Source: Rostratula benghalensis
Lineage: Eukaryota; Chordata; Aves; Charadriiformes; Rostratulidae
DNA length: 64,000 nucleotides
NCBI GenBank assembly: GCA_013399305.1
Contig: VXAI01000015.1
Coordinates: forward strand, 2,517,329 to 2,581,328
Reading direction: 5' to 3'
Under the pieces are notes generated by a model. It searched no databases. It worked only from the letters and a program-made list of their open reading frames with translations, and was not told where the DNA came from. The position numbers were made by a program, and so were the translations under genes. Positions 33,691 to 46,920 of this stretch are shown one piece after another; the stretch's first letter is position 1, and every line of letters begins with the position of its first letter.

Positions 33691-34216
33691 TCATATTTTT
33701 ACTGTCAGGAATATTATCCCTCTGAAGGCATCAAGTCACTTATTGCAGCAGTTTTACTGTGCATCCTGTAGAGAAGGTTCCTGGCTGAGCAGAAGAGTCC
33801 TGTGCAGGGCAAGGCAGTCACAGTGCTGCCACTGAGATCATGGTGTGTCTTCAGTAAACCACATTTTCATTCTTCTATAGGTATTGTCAGGCTAGTAAGG
33901 ACTACATAAACCTTAATTTTATCTTACTATATGATAAGGTAGGGAAAGCTTTCTCTACTTTATTAATTTGCATGTGCTTACTCTGCCTGATGGTGCAAAC
34001 CGAAGAACAAAAGTCAAGCCTGTCATTTATATTTCACTGGGACATCTCTCACTCAAAAGTTAGACACCTTTTCTCATTCCTAAGACCTCTAATTCCTATA
34101 GACCACTTAAGGTGAAAATGTTTTCCCAAAACCTGACAACACAGATGTTCCTCTAGCAAGGTGGCTACTTTTCAGTGCACATTCCTGGCTCCAAAATAAT
34201 GTCCTGATTCACACGT

Positions 34217-34358
34217 GGAATCACACAGAATGATATGGGGTTGGAAGGGACCTCTGGAGATCATCTAGTCCAACCCAGAGCTGGTTGCACAGCGACTTGT
34301 CCAGGTGGGTTTTGAAGTTTTGAACATCTCTGGAGATGGAGATTCCACCACCTCTCAA
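34217..34358 (-). mobile_element. CR1 LINE 3' tail fragment
   Basis: On the + strand 'GAATCACACAGAATGATATG' leads into 'TTGGAAGGGACCTCTGGAGA' and 'TCATCTAGTCCAACCCAGAG', the complement of a CR1 3' end. It continues to 'GGAGATTCCACCACCTCTC', the complement of GAGGTGGTGGAATCTCC. After 34358 the resemblance stops. The subfamily (CCTCTGGAGATC) differs from that of the 16.7-kb copy and resembles the copy at 63.4 kb. It is a dead, heavily truncated insertion. Confidence 0.93.
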
Positions 34359-36963
34359 GAGTGTGATGTGCCATAGTGATAAGTTCAGGGACTCTCTCTG
34401 TCCTGCTTGCCCTCTGCCTTCACCACGAGGCACACTTTGAACTAATATGTAACAGATTTTTGAACGTCAATTTTAGTGTGTGGTTGTGGTTTTCTCTAAG
34501 CTCCTGGGAAGAAGGAACTGCTAATTTTCACGGGGCACTTTGTGCCTGTTCATCTTGATGATCTACATTGACTAAGGATGATTTCTTTGCCAAATATAAT
34601 TGTAAATGTAAAGTACTGTGACTGTTACCTTGCAATTGTGTTGCCATGTGAGTTCATTATGTAGCTTGCTTACTCTCTTCTAATGCTTTAATGAAACAAT
34701 GGGCCATTTTTGAGCTCTCTTGCTTCTTTATAAGTAGATGATAAAAGAAGAAAAAAAAGAACCCAAACATTCAACAGAGAATAAACTTAGAGATGTAAAT
34801 CTAGGGGAAGACAATGACTGGGAGGTAGCCTGACCCCTTGACTGCTAGTAAACAGCTTTGTTATAAAACCCGTTGGACAAAGTGTGGTGAGCAGAAATAA
34901 AGATGAAAGCAGCATGGAAGTCCCCAGCAGAGAGCAGAGGAGCAGAAACTTGAAGAAAAGGTGGGGGTTTGCTGAGAGCTTGAAGAAAGACTTGTGCTGT
35001 CAGTGTCTTGTGCTTGCTCTGTATTTGAAGCAGCCTGAGGGCCTGGAGAAGCAATTTCTGGGATCTGCTCACAGGCTTGTGCTTAGTCACTGGGCTCCAT
35101 GAGGCTTTGAAGGTTGGGATTTTTCTGAAATGTGTGTTCTGCAGGATATCAAGCCCTCTGCTCTTTTGAGCACTCTGCTCTTGTAGAGGTTCTCTGCTGT
35201 TCCTCCAAGGGTGGTTGCACCTCTTTGAACACGGCAATTCCCTTGCATCTCTGTGAGGATGATACCACTTTCTGTCTCTTAACAGTGAGGTCTGTGTGCT
35301 CAAGGGGTTGGATGATTGCTCATTTCTGGAGAGAGAAGGGACAAAGCATCCACTTGTCTGTGGTAATGAAAGAAATGTCCCATTTCCTACTCGGGTGAGC
35401 CACTGATCACAGACTCTTATTTTTAATTCTATGCCTTTTCATTTGTGATTTTTGGCCCTCCTGAATGACCAAAACTGAGTACATCATGGCAGGTTTTTTT
35501 TTTTTCCTTCTAATTTAACTTTAAAAAGAAAATTTTATTAAAAAAATCTTTCTTTTAATTTTGGTTTTGCCTCATCTGGAACTATACATTTCCCTGCCAT
35601 GTGCAAGGAGGAAATACCTAAATAGAAGAGCAGTATCAGTCCAGGCCCCAAGAAACATTTGCTCCAGCCTCATGAGGGACAGCTGGAGGAACTGAATAGT
35701 TTGCTTTGAATTAATCTCCAAGTTGCATGCCAGGAAAGGCGCGGAAAGCCCAACTTCAAGTCTGTTGGAAGAACACTGGGGGCAGTTGATGGAAGCCCCA
35801 CACCCATCTCTCCCTGTGGAACTCAAATCCCAGAGCAGAACCCCACAGAGACAGGGACTTTACTCTTGCATAGTCTTTTTGAGGCTGCATGGCTGGCTCA
35901 GTGCCGAGTCCCTCTGAAGCCAGCTGTTTGTGTGGCCATGGCAATCTGCCCAGGAGGATGGCTCTTCTTGTCCCTTTATGCCTTGAACAGTTGGGCCAAG
36001 TGAAGTAAGTTGAGTTTCACTGTGGTAAGTGCTGCCTAATTAACTCATCCCTCCCGCCCTGGAGTAATGCATATATCTCCTTTGAACCCCAGCTGGACTG
36101 ACCTGTCTCCTCAGAGGTAAGAAGAGAGGAATTTATTGCCAGAATTTACTGGAATTAAACTGCAGCTTCACTGTGTGCGTGTTGGGGATTGTTCATGCAC
36201 AGCTGTGCACCACCACCCAGCCTGACTCCCGAGTACTGTTCAGGGAGGGAGCAGTCTCCTCTAATTGTATTTAAATTCTGTGCTGCTGCTCCATTTATCA
36301 GTGTGTGGATATGGCTGGGTTTGGAATGATATTAGAAAGAGCTTTTGAGGTGTAGGAGTTGTTAGGTGTGCTATGGGCTGTGGTAGATTTCCCTTTTTCT
36401 CTGTCTTCTGCAGGAAGTTGTTAAAGCCAGTGATTATTTTTCAACAGAAAGGTGTAAATTAACCCTTTGCCCTCTGCCTCCTACTTTTCCTCCCTGTTGA
36501 CTCACAAGCTTTCTTGCGCTCTGCACTCCTGGGACTGCTGCTGTAGGTACAAAGTGTGCAGTAGCTGCAGGTGAGAGCTGTAGTATGAACTAACTGGTGT
36601 GACTCCAGGGGCTGTTTTGTTGACCTCCCTCCTCACCCTGACCATACCTATTTTAATAGCAGTGCCTGAGCAGGAAGCAACCTGCTGTACCATGTCATTT
36701 ATTTTTTACAGCACTTGCTCAGACTGGGGCTGCATCTGGGGGCAGCCACTTTTTTTCTTTTCCATTGGCCTTTTTTTCTTTCCATTTTGGAAAGAGAACT
36801 CGGTCAACCCAAGAAAAATTCAAAGGAAATAGTTGATGTGGTATAGCTTGCCAAGAGCAGAACCCTGGAGCCCTAAATTACGGTAGGAATGAACTTCAGT
36901 GGCAGAACCAGAGTCATTTCAGCAGGGGGAGCGGAAATGCCCCTGGAAACTTATATCCCTTAT

Positions 36964-37042
36964 AGCTGGACACCTCTAAACCTGGTGGTAATCTGTGAAG
37001 CTGGACACCTCTAAACCTGGTGGTAATCTGTGAAGCTGGACA
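36964..37042. repeat. perfect 35-bp tandem duplication (2.25 copies)
   Basis: Unit one (36964-36998) and unit two (36999-37033) are identical over all 35 bases, and a third partial unit (AGCTGGACA, 37034-37042) follows. Perfect identity suggests a recent duplication or ongoing copy-number change. The unit begins AGCTGGACACCTC. Confidence 0.97.
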
Positions 37043-39769
37043 TAGTGGAAGAGAGCAGAGAGCACCTGGGCTCCTGGATTGCCACTCACAGATGTGTGGG
37101 ATAGTGTGGCACCTATTATGTTGTCTGGGTCAGTCTTACCTGCTAGCAATTACTCTGGTTCCCTGAGCTGATAGCCTAGGGTTTCTGTTCCCCAGCAAGG
37201 CGTGCTAGTCAAACCTTTTGCTTAGACTGATTGCTTTTTGCTTTTTTTTTTTATTTGGTCTATTACCTGCCTCAAAAAAAAACAACCAAAACCCTGCTGC
37301 ATGTGTCACTTTGGAATTGCAGCTCGCAGGGGAGGAGGTGACAAGTGGCTGTGGTTCTTGCTCTCCTGCACAGAGCAGAGCACAGTCTGCTCTTACAGTT
37401 CATCTCTGCTGCGGCAGAGAGCAAATGGTAAATAGGCACACTATATTTTGGTTTTGCCCAGGAGGGACTGCACCGCAAGTATATTGCTCAACACAAGTCT
37501 CTTTGCATCAAAAAACCCATTAGAAGTTTTTTTCAATCTCAAGTATGTCTTTGGCATTGTGCATACTGGAGAACTTATGTTCAGGTCATAAGTCTGCTAA
37601 GTGGATTTGTTTCCTAAAATAAATACATCACCCATCAGGACTAAATTTTTTCAGTGACCTGTAACAAAGTGGAACTCCTTCATAAATGAGCTAATGGGTT
37701 GGTGTAGGTCAGGGATGCAGGTCTGTAATGAATCTCAGCCTGCCAATCAGTTTGCTTTTCTTGGTCAGCTCAGAAGTAATCTGTGTAAACTGAAAGCCTG
37801 AACACCGCCGGGTAGATCACACTGAGGTCCAGTGACAGGTCAGGGAAGGCAAAAAGGCAGGGATGAAATCAGATTACAAATATTCTTGGCAGTACTCTCA
37901 GCTCTTTAAAGGGATTGCTGCTCGTCTGTTTACTAGTCATCTCTCTTCTGCTCCCGATTGCAGTGTAGGAGCATCTGATTATTATAGAAAAGATGTGGGA
38001 TATCATACTGAAGCAACTAAAACAGAGTGGGACTTGTTCTTGGCATGATCCAAAGACTGTTAAAGCTGGTAACAATCTCTGCTTTCACTGCTCAGCCTTG
38101 CATAACACTATCCTCCAAAAGAAACACTATGTTGGGACATGTAAAGAGCCTGGTGGGTGCGTGTAAAGAGCCACAGGCCAAACAAGCCTGTGCAGTATTT
38201 ACCAGAGGCTTGCTTGTATTCACTAAACCTCCTTGTGTGATTTTGTTGCATTCAGCCTGGCAGGAAGCAGTGTGCTTCCCTTGCTTTGGATCAGCTGGCC
38301 ACTGACCTCTACTTCAGCTGGTGGGAACCATGGCTGGGACAAGGGGAGCAGCACAGGATCCCAAACATGTGGGATATGCTGCACACCTGAGAGTCTGGAA
38401 TGGTCCAGGCAATATCTGCTTGGGCAGCCCTGGTCAAAAGGCTGAGTAACAGTAGTCCTGTGGCTAACAAGAGTGGGAGGAGTGCTTCCCCTGCCTGCAG
38501 ACTGCTGTGCAGAGTAAAGGGGCTATGAAATCTGAATCCTGCCTGGTACAGTTTCACCCTGAAGGTGTGAAGGGAAGTCCTACAACTCATAATGCTTTCT
38601 TTAGCAATGTTCTTAATCACTTATGAGGATACTTCTCCTCTCCTCCCTTCTTCTGGCTGAGGAAGATGCGCTCAGGAGACAACTTGCTTCTCAGTGGGTT
38701 ATGTTATGAGTTTATCCAATCTCACTCGGCTCTATCCACTACTTATTCTGTTCTGATTCAGTCCCTTCCTGGGACTCCCATGTTCATTACTGTCAAAGAC
38801 CTTCTTTAATGGCAACCAAGCAAAGCTGGCAGACTTAGGCTTGGAGTCGTACTGTCAAGGCTGTGATTACAGCAGGGTGGGGACCTAGCTGGGGTGTTGG
38901 AATCTGCCCAGAGATGACAGCAAGGAGCTCAGCGTGGCTGGGAACACCTGCCTGGGTTGCATGGATAGCCCTTACTGAGCCCCGTCTTCCTACTCGTGTG
39001 TGAGCCAGCTCAGAATGTGACTGTGCTATACGGTGGCCATGGCTGGGCTTGGAGAAACAGAGCTACCTGAAATGCTCTGCACTTGAAGTGCCATCTCCAT
39101 GGAGGTTTTTGAGAAGTTGTAAGTCCAGAATTGGTGTTTGAGGCTCTGTGTGCTACAAGCTGTTGCTGAATTAGCTGGAGCACTGGAGGTGACTTGTTGA
39201 GCTTCTGCACCATCTGTGGAAGGACAGGCTGAGCTGGTACAAAGCCAAGCAGTACAGTCAACCTGCTGTCATTGCTTTGGACCAGCAAGGTGAGTTTGTC
39301 CTGGATCAGCAGAACAAGCAGAAGAGGGCTGAGGTAACAAAAACTTCTAAAAGAGTTACCTCACCCAGTGGGGAACTGAGCAGTCCTTGGCATTGTTTTA
39401 TAAAAAATACTGATTGTGACAGCTCCTGACTGCAGGGGCTTTTCAGAAGCCTCTGGAGATTGTGTGAACATCTGGTTTTGTTAAACAGCTCCTTCTAAGA
39501 GTACAACCATGCAAACAACTTATTTGTGAGTTTGTAGGTTTACATCACTTTAACTGTGTTTGCCAGGCAAAATTCTCTTTTTCTGTGTGTGTGGTAGAGA
39601 ACACCTTCGAGGTATTTCTTTGCTGTGATCTTTGTTCTTGCTTGGATCTACAGCCTCCTGCTAGCCTTAGTTGTCTGACACGTTGTAGACTGTCACCTTA
39701 GTCTTTCTATAATAAAAACATCCCTTGCCTGTTTGCTCATGGGTCTTCCCTGCCACTCCAGAGCTTTAA

Positions 39770-39905
39770 AAGATAGGATGAGTTCAGGTTAATGACATTA
39801 ATGTGCAAATATGTACTGATTTCATCACAGAGTGCTCTCTAAAGCTGTACAAACGGCAGTAATCCATACCTCCCTGGACCTCATTAGCCACCAACCATGC
39901 CGAAA
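39770..39905. promoter_or_regulatory. candidate conserved non-coding block
   Basis: The block contains 'GGTTAATGACATTAATGTGC' followed by AAATATG, then CAGTAATCC and CTCATTAGCC, with CpGs in an AT-leaning context (ACAAACGGCAG, ATGCCGAAAA). It looks like an enhancer-type element but is unsupported by alignment. Confidence 0.22.
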
Positions 39906-41735
39906 ATTCTCAGGTTGAGCTGGCGAACTTTCTGTGACACTGGAAAGTTTTGCCCAGTGGAGTGTAATGGTCTGTTACTGGTGCTGAAGAGGTAGGTGCA
40001 AGGTTTTTGTGCCTTGTTTCTCAGGCTTGCCCTTATCTACTTGCCAAACACCACTAACTGCCTGGCTTTGCTGTAGCCCAAGTGAGCTTTGTGTTAATGC
40101 CTTCATTGCAGGCATCGGGTGCGCAGGGAGGAGGGCAGAGGCTGTGGTGACATGTAAAGCAGAGCTAAGTTTAGCTGATGGGAGAGATGTCCTTTGATAG
40201 CTTTCATTTCATCTGAGGCTTTTGGCATATAAGAAGAGAAAGGAGTAGCACCCCAAGGACACTGTTGTAGCTCTATGGCATGACATTCCCACTGTGGTCT
40301 TCCAGAGCTGGGAGCAGTGGGTTAATTTGCCATGGCTCTCTCTTTTTGCCCATGTTGCTCACCAGCTGGAAAGGAATCCCCTCCCACAACAGGCAGGCAC
40401 ATTAAAAACAGACTTCTACAGCAGCAAGAACGAGTCCTTTCAGAATGTGCCTTAAAAACAAGGCTTTGTTGGGGATTTAGAGCGAGGTGGCCTTCCCTGA
40501 AATACGAGGATGTGAGTGAAATTGGGGCAGCAATGGAGATGAACACAAAGCACCCACCTTTTTGGTGTGGAAGCTACTGAGGCTGCTCTTGCCAAGGCAC
40601 AGACTGTGCTGTTGATCTCTGCAAAACCCATTTATGTCCTGGAGGCCTTTCATGTGTCTGTTTAATATTGCAATTATGCTTGTGTCTTTGCAGGTGAAGG
40701 CCAGGGGCTTGATGCAGTGAACTTAATTATTTTAGTACATGCTTTCTCTCCTCTAAGCATACTTTAAAGATGACTATGTTTTTATTCCTTGGTGCCTGAG
40801 GAAAAGGACTGACCGCTAAAGATGTTTTAGTGATGCAGGTGGGCAGTTCTGTAACTAAGATGGAGCCTGCTTTCCTGAGACACCAAAACTGGTAGGAGGT
40901 TGGCTACCATCTCAGCTCTGGCTCAGGCAGCCAAGTTGGTGAAATGAGCTTTTGTGGTTTCTTCTGAGAAGGTGACATTCTCTGCCTCACTTTCCTCTTG
41001 CACATGTGTATGCAAGCTGGTATAGTGGTAAATCTCTTAAGAGGGGAAAGCTGTAGGAGAGGGTTGCCTGAAGCCTAAGCCATGTGGAATCCAGGATGAG
41101 GTATTTGTTTAAGCGTCTCTGCTTTATTTCTGATGACCTCTGACTTCCTTAGTGCCACGGGTGACCCTGGCGGGTAAGAAAAGCCACTTAGTGAAGAAGT
41201 GTGTTTCTGCAGAGCAGCACTAAGATTTCTTCACTGTTTGGCTCTTGTATCGCTGTACTATCTGTAAGCTGGAGAAGAGCCTCAGAGGAATGATTGTCTG
41301 AGGAAGATTGAATCTGGAAGAGAGGCTCATGGATCCCAGGAATAAACTGGCTGTCAGAATGTAGTATTGACTTGAAGAAAGCAAGTCCTTGGAGGCACTA
41401 TTGACTGTCATTACTGATGTAGTGGAGACTGCCTAAAGTGCCATTTTTTTGAGAGTGGCATCGTTTTTTGCTGTACTTTTTTTCTTTGTCTCCTCTTCTC
41501 TTTCTTGCTTTGGAAGAGGGTAGGCAGAAAACCAACACAATCATGAGTGAAATTGAAAATATGTGCTGAGCTGGAGACTGCTCAGGGACTGGTTTCAAAA
41601 TAAAGGGCAGAGAGAGGATGCTGAAGGACTGGTTCCCCTCAGTGCATATTCAGGCTAGAACTGAAAGTGTTTCCAGCCCTTGTTTGCAGAGAGCAAACTC
41701 TCCCATGTTCACCCAAAGGCAGCCTTCTCAGGAGG

Positions 41736-41765
41736 GCTACGAGGGTGCTACGAGGAGCTACGAGG
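41736..41765. repeat. nine-base word GCTACGAGG repeated three times at 10-11 bp
   Basis: GCTACGAGG occurs at 41736-41744, 41747-41755 and 41757-41765, so start-to-start spacing is 11 and 10 bases, about one helical turn. Each copy keeps its CpG. It is either a tiny degenerate tandem repeat or a helically phased cluster of one binding site. Confidence 0.85.
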
Positions 41766-43760
41766 CTTTTTTCTTTGACTTGCCCATATTAGACTTTGCC
41801 CTCAAAAGCAGGGGTCCCATTTAGACAACTTGGGAGAAACTTGGCATCTGTGATGGAAAATGTAGAGGGAGAAAGGTGAAGGATCTCAGTATTATTTTAA
41901 GACTTGGCACAAACAGCCCTGGGGAAAGTGAATACAGCTGCTTCCCTTGTGTTTGTCACTGTTACTCCCCCTTCACTTGCTCTCCCAAGGCTGAGCCTAA
42001 AACAATAGGGGAAATTGCTCATGGACCCTTCGGGACTGTTGGCTGTTTCCAATCCTTACAATTAGGCTGGACAGTACAGAACTAATTAAAACAATGCTGT
42101 CCTGGCCCAAGAGGTCACTTTGGTGTTTGGGATGGAAAAGCCACTTGCTGAGCATGGACTTGTCTTTTTCATTTGTTTTGTTTTTCTCCAAGGAAGCCCA
42201 TCCACATTGCTTTGGTGGCACGTGGAAGGGGAGATTTAAGTACTCTGGCTTCAGTTATGTATTTCCTGAATTTCAAAAATCCTTCTTTGCAAAAGCTATT
42301 ATTTTTGGTTGGCGTTGTGTTTTCATTCATCTGTTTTCAGACAACTCAACAACTGCTTCAGAACAAAATGAATTTGGGCTGTGCATTCCACAAAACAGCG
42401 TCCAAAAAGTCCTCAAGAAAAGGACATGGACATCTGTTGTAGCCATATAGCACAATTTCAGTTTTTCATGTACTTTGTTAGTGGCAGAGCCTGAGGATAA
42501 GGAATGGAATAATGTAATAAGCTTCAGCATGTTGATGTCATTGGGAACAGAGTACCCTATTAGTAGTGTACTCACCTGTTCTTGTGTCCTCATCTAAAAT
42601 TGGGGTAGGATGGCAATATCTAGTCAACAAGTGATGTACAAACCGCTAATTATTCTTAGGATATTGGGTAAAAAGCTGTATTTGGGAGAAAGGGATATTC
42701 CCATGGTAATGTAGGAGGGATGGGGAAGAGATGCTGCCCAGGCTGTTGGAGTTCTTGGGTAGCATGAAGATGAAAAGGCAAGAGAGAGGTTGAGACAGGG
42801 AGAGGTAACATCCCACCTCTTATCGAGGGATCCTTGCTCTGACTGGCATTGTTTTGAAGTGACTCTGCCCGGGGAGAGTGTCTGGCATTGCAGGATGTCC
42901 CAGCTGAGTGTCTGGATTTTCTCCCTTAAGGACAGGTTGGCTGGGGTGCTGAAGTGACTCACTCTTTGGATGTCTGGACGCTATTTCAGGCAGAGGATTT
43001 GTTGAGCTGTTCTGACAGAGCTGGTTTTGGATAGCCCTGTTGTCCAACTGTCTGGCTAAGATTGAGATGTAGGTAATGCTTGGTTCGTTCAGGGAAGGAG
43101 ATGAAGGAAGTACTTTGAGAAAACTGTTAAAATTGCATTCTTGGTTTGAGATGCTTTTTCCTTTTCTTCCAAAAGGAAGATAGTTTTTTGAAAGGTATTT
43201 TACTGTTCATCCTTACAGTCTTTTCCCTTTATTTCCCCATCTGGATGCAGTTAGGTGCTATGTCCTCTTCCCCGTGACTCAGTATGTCTCCGTGGCCCTA
43301 ACTCCTGGGGCTCTACTCCAGGGCTCCCTTGGAAGCACCGTTCTGTGTAGAGGGTGTCTTCCTGGCTGTTGGAATTAGACTTGGTAAACTGGGTCTCTCC
43401 AACTTCAGCAACTGTCCTTTACCTTCAAGGTACCTCTCAAGGTTTTAAGTCGAAGCCTTGGAAATGGTCTGGAATCCAAGTTATCTCCGGAGCTGACTCT
43501 GCTATCACGGCAGCTGCGATCAGCTGCAAAGTTTAGCTGGAGACAGGGGGGAAAAAAATGAAGAAAAAAATTTTTTTGGTCCTAATTAGAAACACTAGGG
43601 AAAAATAATTGAGAAATGTATGTTAAAGACTTAACCAGCTCTGCTCATGGCCTGTCTAGGAGCCAGGGAGATAGCAAATGAAAAGGCTGTTTGGTGTCAA
43701 ATTCATTGTTCCCTGGCAGGGGCTGTAATGATCAGTCTGAGTTGTGTGTGGGTTGCGCTG

Positions 43761-43862
43761 TGGAAACCAGGACAGGCAAGTCAAAAGGATTTTGCCAAGG
43801 TCATAAAGTTGGGTTAGTGGCAGATGTGGGAGTTGAACTGAGTTGTCTGGAATCCTTTCTTG
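43761..43862 (-). mobile_element. MIR-like SINE remnant
   Basis: On the + strand the order is TGGAAACCAGGACAGGCAAG, then 'TTTTGCCAAGGTCATAAAG', then 'TTAGTGGCAGATGTGGGAGT' and TGAACTGAG. This matches the complement of MIR: GGGAAACTGAGGC, CTTGCCCAAGGTCACACAG, AGTGGCAGAGCTGGGATTTGAAC. The segments are in the right order and spacing, so this is the best MIR-like match in the window. The copy is old and diverged. Confidence 0.6.
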
Positions 43863-44330
43863 GAGGGATGTGGAATATCTCTAGGCTCTAAAGGTGTAAG
43901 GAAGCAGAAAAAGCATCTAATGGTGCCCCTGTCCTGGCCCTGGTGGCAGGGAGGCTGTGGCTTTGCACCTAGCTGAGGAGGAGCTGCTGGGCGGGTGGTA
44001 ACACCACCCTAATGCCAGCCAATTGCTCAGAGAAGTTTGCTAGAACCCTGGCAAAAGGGAATTGATTGGACACTGGTGGGAATTAGATACCTGTTTCCCC
44101 TTAGTGTCCTCGAAAAAAAAATATCTCCATTGTGGATTCCTTTTTTCCCCCCTGAAGGGGAAAGCTTTGTGCTCAGCTCTCCCATTATACTGCAGCAGAC
44201 AAGGAGATCTAGTTAATTTAAGTGCCTCTTACTTCAGATGAAACATGTTTGGAATCAGAATACCATTCCTGCTTGCTGAGCAGCGTCCTGGAAGCCATAG
44301 GCTCTTGTGTGAAAGATCCAATTAAAATGC

Positions 44331-44347
44331 AAAAAAAAAAAAAAAAA
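44331..44347. repeat. 17-base A homopolymer
   Basis: Seventeen A follow CAATTAAAATGC. No gene-like or SINE-like body is recognisable immediately upstream, so a retroposed-transcript tail is not supported. Confidence 0.8.
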
Positions 44348-46090
44348 GAGGGTGAGTAAAGCTCTCCTCACAAACTCTGGGAGGGATTTCCTGCATTAGG
44401 CCAAGCTTGACCTTGAGCATTCCCAAGTCCTTTCTCTTGGATGCTGACCCAGTATTCATAAATCATTTGAAGCATGAAGTGATCTTTTTATTTAATAAAA
44501 AAGGGGAAAAAAAAAAGTAATTGGATTGACATAAATTAAAGCTGAGTTAACCTGTCTGGAATAATTGGATTGGTAATAATGGACAGCAGTGTAGATTGAA
44601 GTAGGTCACAGTTTAACCCGGAGGCCTGGAGAGGCTTTTTTCTTTTTTTTCCAACCCCCCTTTTTTACTTTTTTTCCCTCTGAGAGCACAAAGAAGTATG
44701 GGGGGAGGGAGAAGATGGCCAGTGTGTGCCATGTGATGACTGGGGAATTGCTTTAGGGGAGCTCCAGTTGCAGACTTGGATGTTCCTGGGAATAAAGTTC
44801 CTAGGTTCATTGCTGGGAAGCAATGGACAACTGTGACAGCAACTGTATTGTACATGGTTGCAGTGTTCACAGGGATCAATCCTACACCCTTTCTGTACTG
44901 TCCTTGCATCTGGCTGGTGAGAAAAGGGCTGCTTTTGAATCAGGGCTTTCCAGTGGGAATGAGATGTGTGAACACTGGGGTTTGGGGTTGCTCTCTTTTT
45001 CATTAGTGTATATGTAAATGCCCCCCTGATATTCTGTGTAGTTAAGTGTGATTGGACTCTTCTTATGACCTTGGGTAATACCAACAATGATAAATTATCC
45101 ATAGTGTTGAATAAAATCAAGAGTTTAAATCTCAAAGTAGCTTAAAGCTAGTTTGCAGTTGCTTCTGACTGAAGACCTTCAACACTCTTTAACTGCTGGT
45201 TAGAAATAACGAGTACTGCTGAAATGCATCCAAAAGGAGTCAGTCCTCCAGTGCCTTGAAAAATATCCCTGTCTTGGGAAGTAATTCTAGGGTATTGCTC
45301 CAGAGTAGTTGCATGGTCCTCTCCCAAGGACTTGACTAGAAGCTTTGCTGCATTTGACACCATATCCTTCACTCCAGTGAAACCCAAATCCATCAAGGCA
45401 CAGATGCTATGCTAAGTACATGAGAAATCTCATCTCCACTGGGGTAAAAATATATCTGAAGGAACCACTTCTTCGCTGTCTCCTCGGTAAAGGTCACCTA
45501 TAGGTTTCCCTCAGAGTGGCGAGAATCCAAGAGCACCACTCAGGCAGCTGAAAAATGAGCTGTGAAGAAATCCTCTTAAGATGAAACCTTCCTCTGATCC
45601 TGAAACAAGCAGGATATTGGGGATATGTGCTAAGGAAAGGTTCGTGTCCCTGCAGCATGCCCTGGGAAGGGCAGGGGCTGGAGAAGCGGGCACGCCACAA
45701 ACTGTGCTGGAGGTGTGGGTGTATGGAGCTGAGCAGGGATGAGGAGTCAGTGCAGAGGGGCCAGCCCTCCTCACTTCTCACCACTGCCATTCAGGTCTGA
45801 TTTGCTTTACTCTGTAGAAAGGTGATGATGGTTATGCAGTTGTAATAGTTGCTTTGTTAGGTGAAGTTACCTGGACTGCCTTCTATTTCTGTAGCCAAAT
45901 CCTGCTGCCCTTTCAAAATCGCAGTAGTAGTTCTGATTGCCGTATTAAAAACACTTGCTGCGAATAGCCTGTGTGGAACACTGGTCTGTATAAAACACAT
46001 TCTCCATCATACTGTGTTACCTGCTTGGCAGGGGAAAATAGGTTTTGAAGAATTACACCGCCAATCTGCAGATTTCTGTCTGGTCTCTGT

Positions 46091-46140
46091 GGGCCAAACC
46101 TGACCCCACTGGGTTCAATGATAAAATTTTCTGATGGGAC
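46091..46140. repeat. decayed copy of the ancient palindromic repeat
   Basis: 'GGGCCAAACCTGACCCCACT', then GGGTTCAATGATAAAATTTTC, resembles the remembered consensus GGCCAGATTCTGACCCCATT, then GAAGTCAATGGCAAAACTCCC. The order and spacing agree over about 45 bases. The family name is not known to me. Confidence 0.45.
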
Positions 46141-46769
46141 ACTTGCAGCACTTTGCTGTGCCATGTGTCTGTGGCAAGGAGCAGCCGAGATGTGCTCTGC
46201 CTGCCCAGGCTGTGCCAGGGGCTGGGGCTGGGCTCAATCCCTCCTGCACCCTGTACCCAGCTGAGAGGGGTAGCTCCCGGGTGAATGATCCAGTCTCACA
46301 GGGGCCTGGTGTGGATGAAGAACTGTTCCCTTCCAGGGCAAGGGCAACCGAGGGAAAGGGAGTGCTTCTGAGTCACCATCTGCTCAGGGGTAGTCAGGCT
46401 AGATGCTTTTCTTTGCCTAGAGCTTATGATAAAGTCACAGCGTGGACTTAAATAATTAGGAGATGCCTGGCTTTGGAGCAGAGAGCCATTTCTTCCCCTG
46501 CTGACCTTGGCTGATTAGCAAATATTTGGTATCATTTGTGGAATCCTGTCAAAGCAGCTCAGAGGTATTCATCTGCCTAAAAGCCTCTGGGGGACCTCTT
46601 TTCCCCTGTTGGGGCACAGTCCATCCTTGCTCTTCAAAGCAGGTTTTTTCATTAGCTGACTGGAGATGCATGTTTAAGATCCTTGTGGGTTTTGACGCCT
46701 TTTTTTTCCTTCCCACCCCCTCTCGAAGAAGGGAGAAACTTAACATCACAGTAGTCCCTTTGTGGCAGT

Positions 46770-46920
46770 TCAGAAGTTAAATTTACCAGGACCATTATCT
46801 TTAACAGCTGCTGCTGTCTGACAGATTGAGTTTATAGTCGGTCTTATAGGCACTAAAAACACTTTTATCCTTGTGGGTCCAATTTCAGAGCTATTCAATT
46901 TATTATCTCTAAGAGCTTAA
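46770..46920. promoter_or_regulatory. candidate conserved non-coding block
   Basis: The block has 'CATTATCTTTAACAGCTGCT' (GATA-like site next to an E-box CAGCTG) and 'TTCAATTTATTATCTC'. E-box and GATA pairs are common in tissue enhancers. No conservation data were available. Confidence 0.2.

Larger units (their letters stand above)
25331..34216. other. non-coding DNA, no gene recognised
   Basis: About 8.9 kb of non-coding sequence. It holds candidate regulatory blocks at 25830-26060, 29570-29710 and 33470-33690, a T/G-rich tract at 31770-31838, an ancient-repeat core at 31911-31945 and a MIR-like SINE at 32985-33110. The 170-codon + strand frame at 28033-28545 has no recognisable domain. Confidence 0.55.
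34359..43760. other. non-coding DNA, no gene recognised
   Basis: About 9.4 kb without a recognisable exon. The longest frame (152 codons, - strand, 34845-35303) has no known domain. Named contents are the 35-bp tandem duplication at 36964, a candidate regulatory block at 39770-39905 and a triplicated nine-base word at 41736-41765. Confidence 0.55.

Noticed and set aside
34845..35303. 152-codon - strand open frame
   Set aside because: No recognisable family. The Gln/Ser/Leu-rich composition is consistent with non-coding sequence.
38140..38172. TGTAAAGAGCC repeated 22 bases apart
   Set aside because: An eleven-base repeat of simple composition with no other structure. Probably chance.
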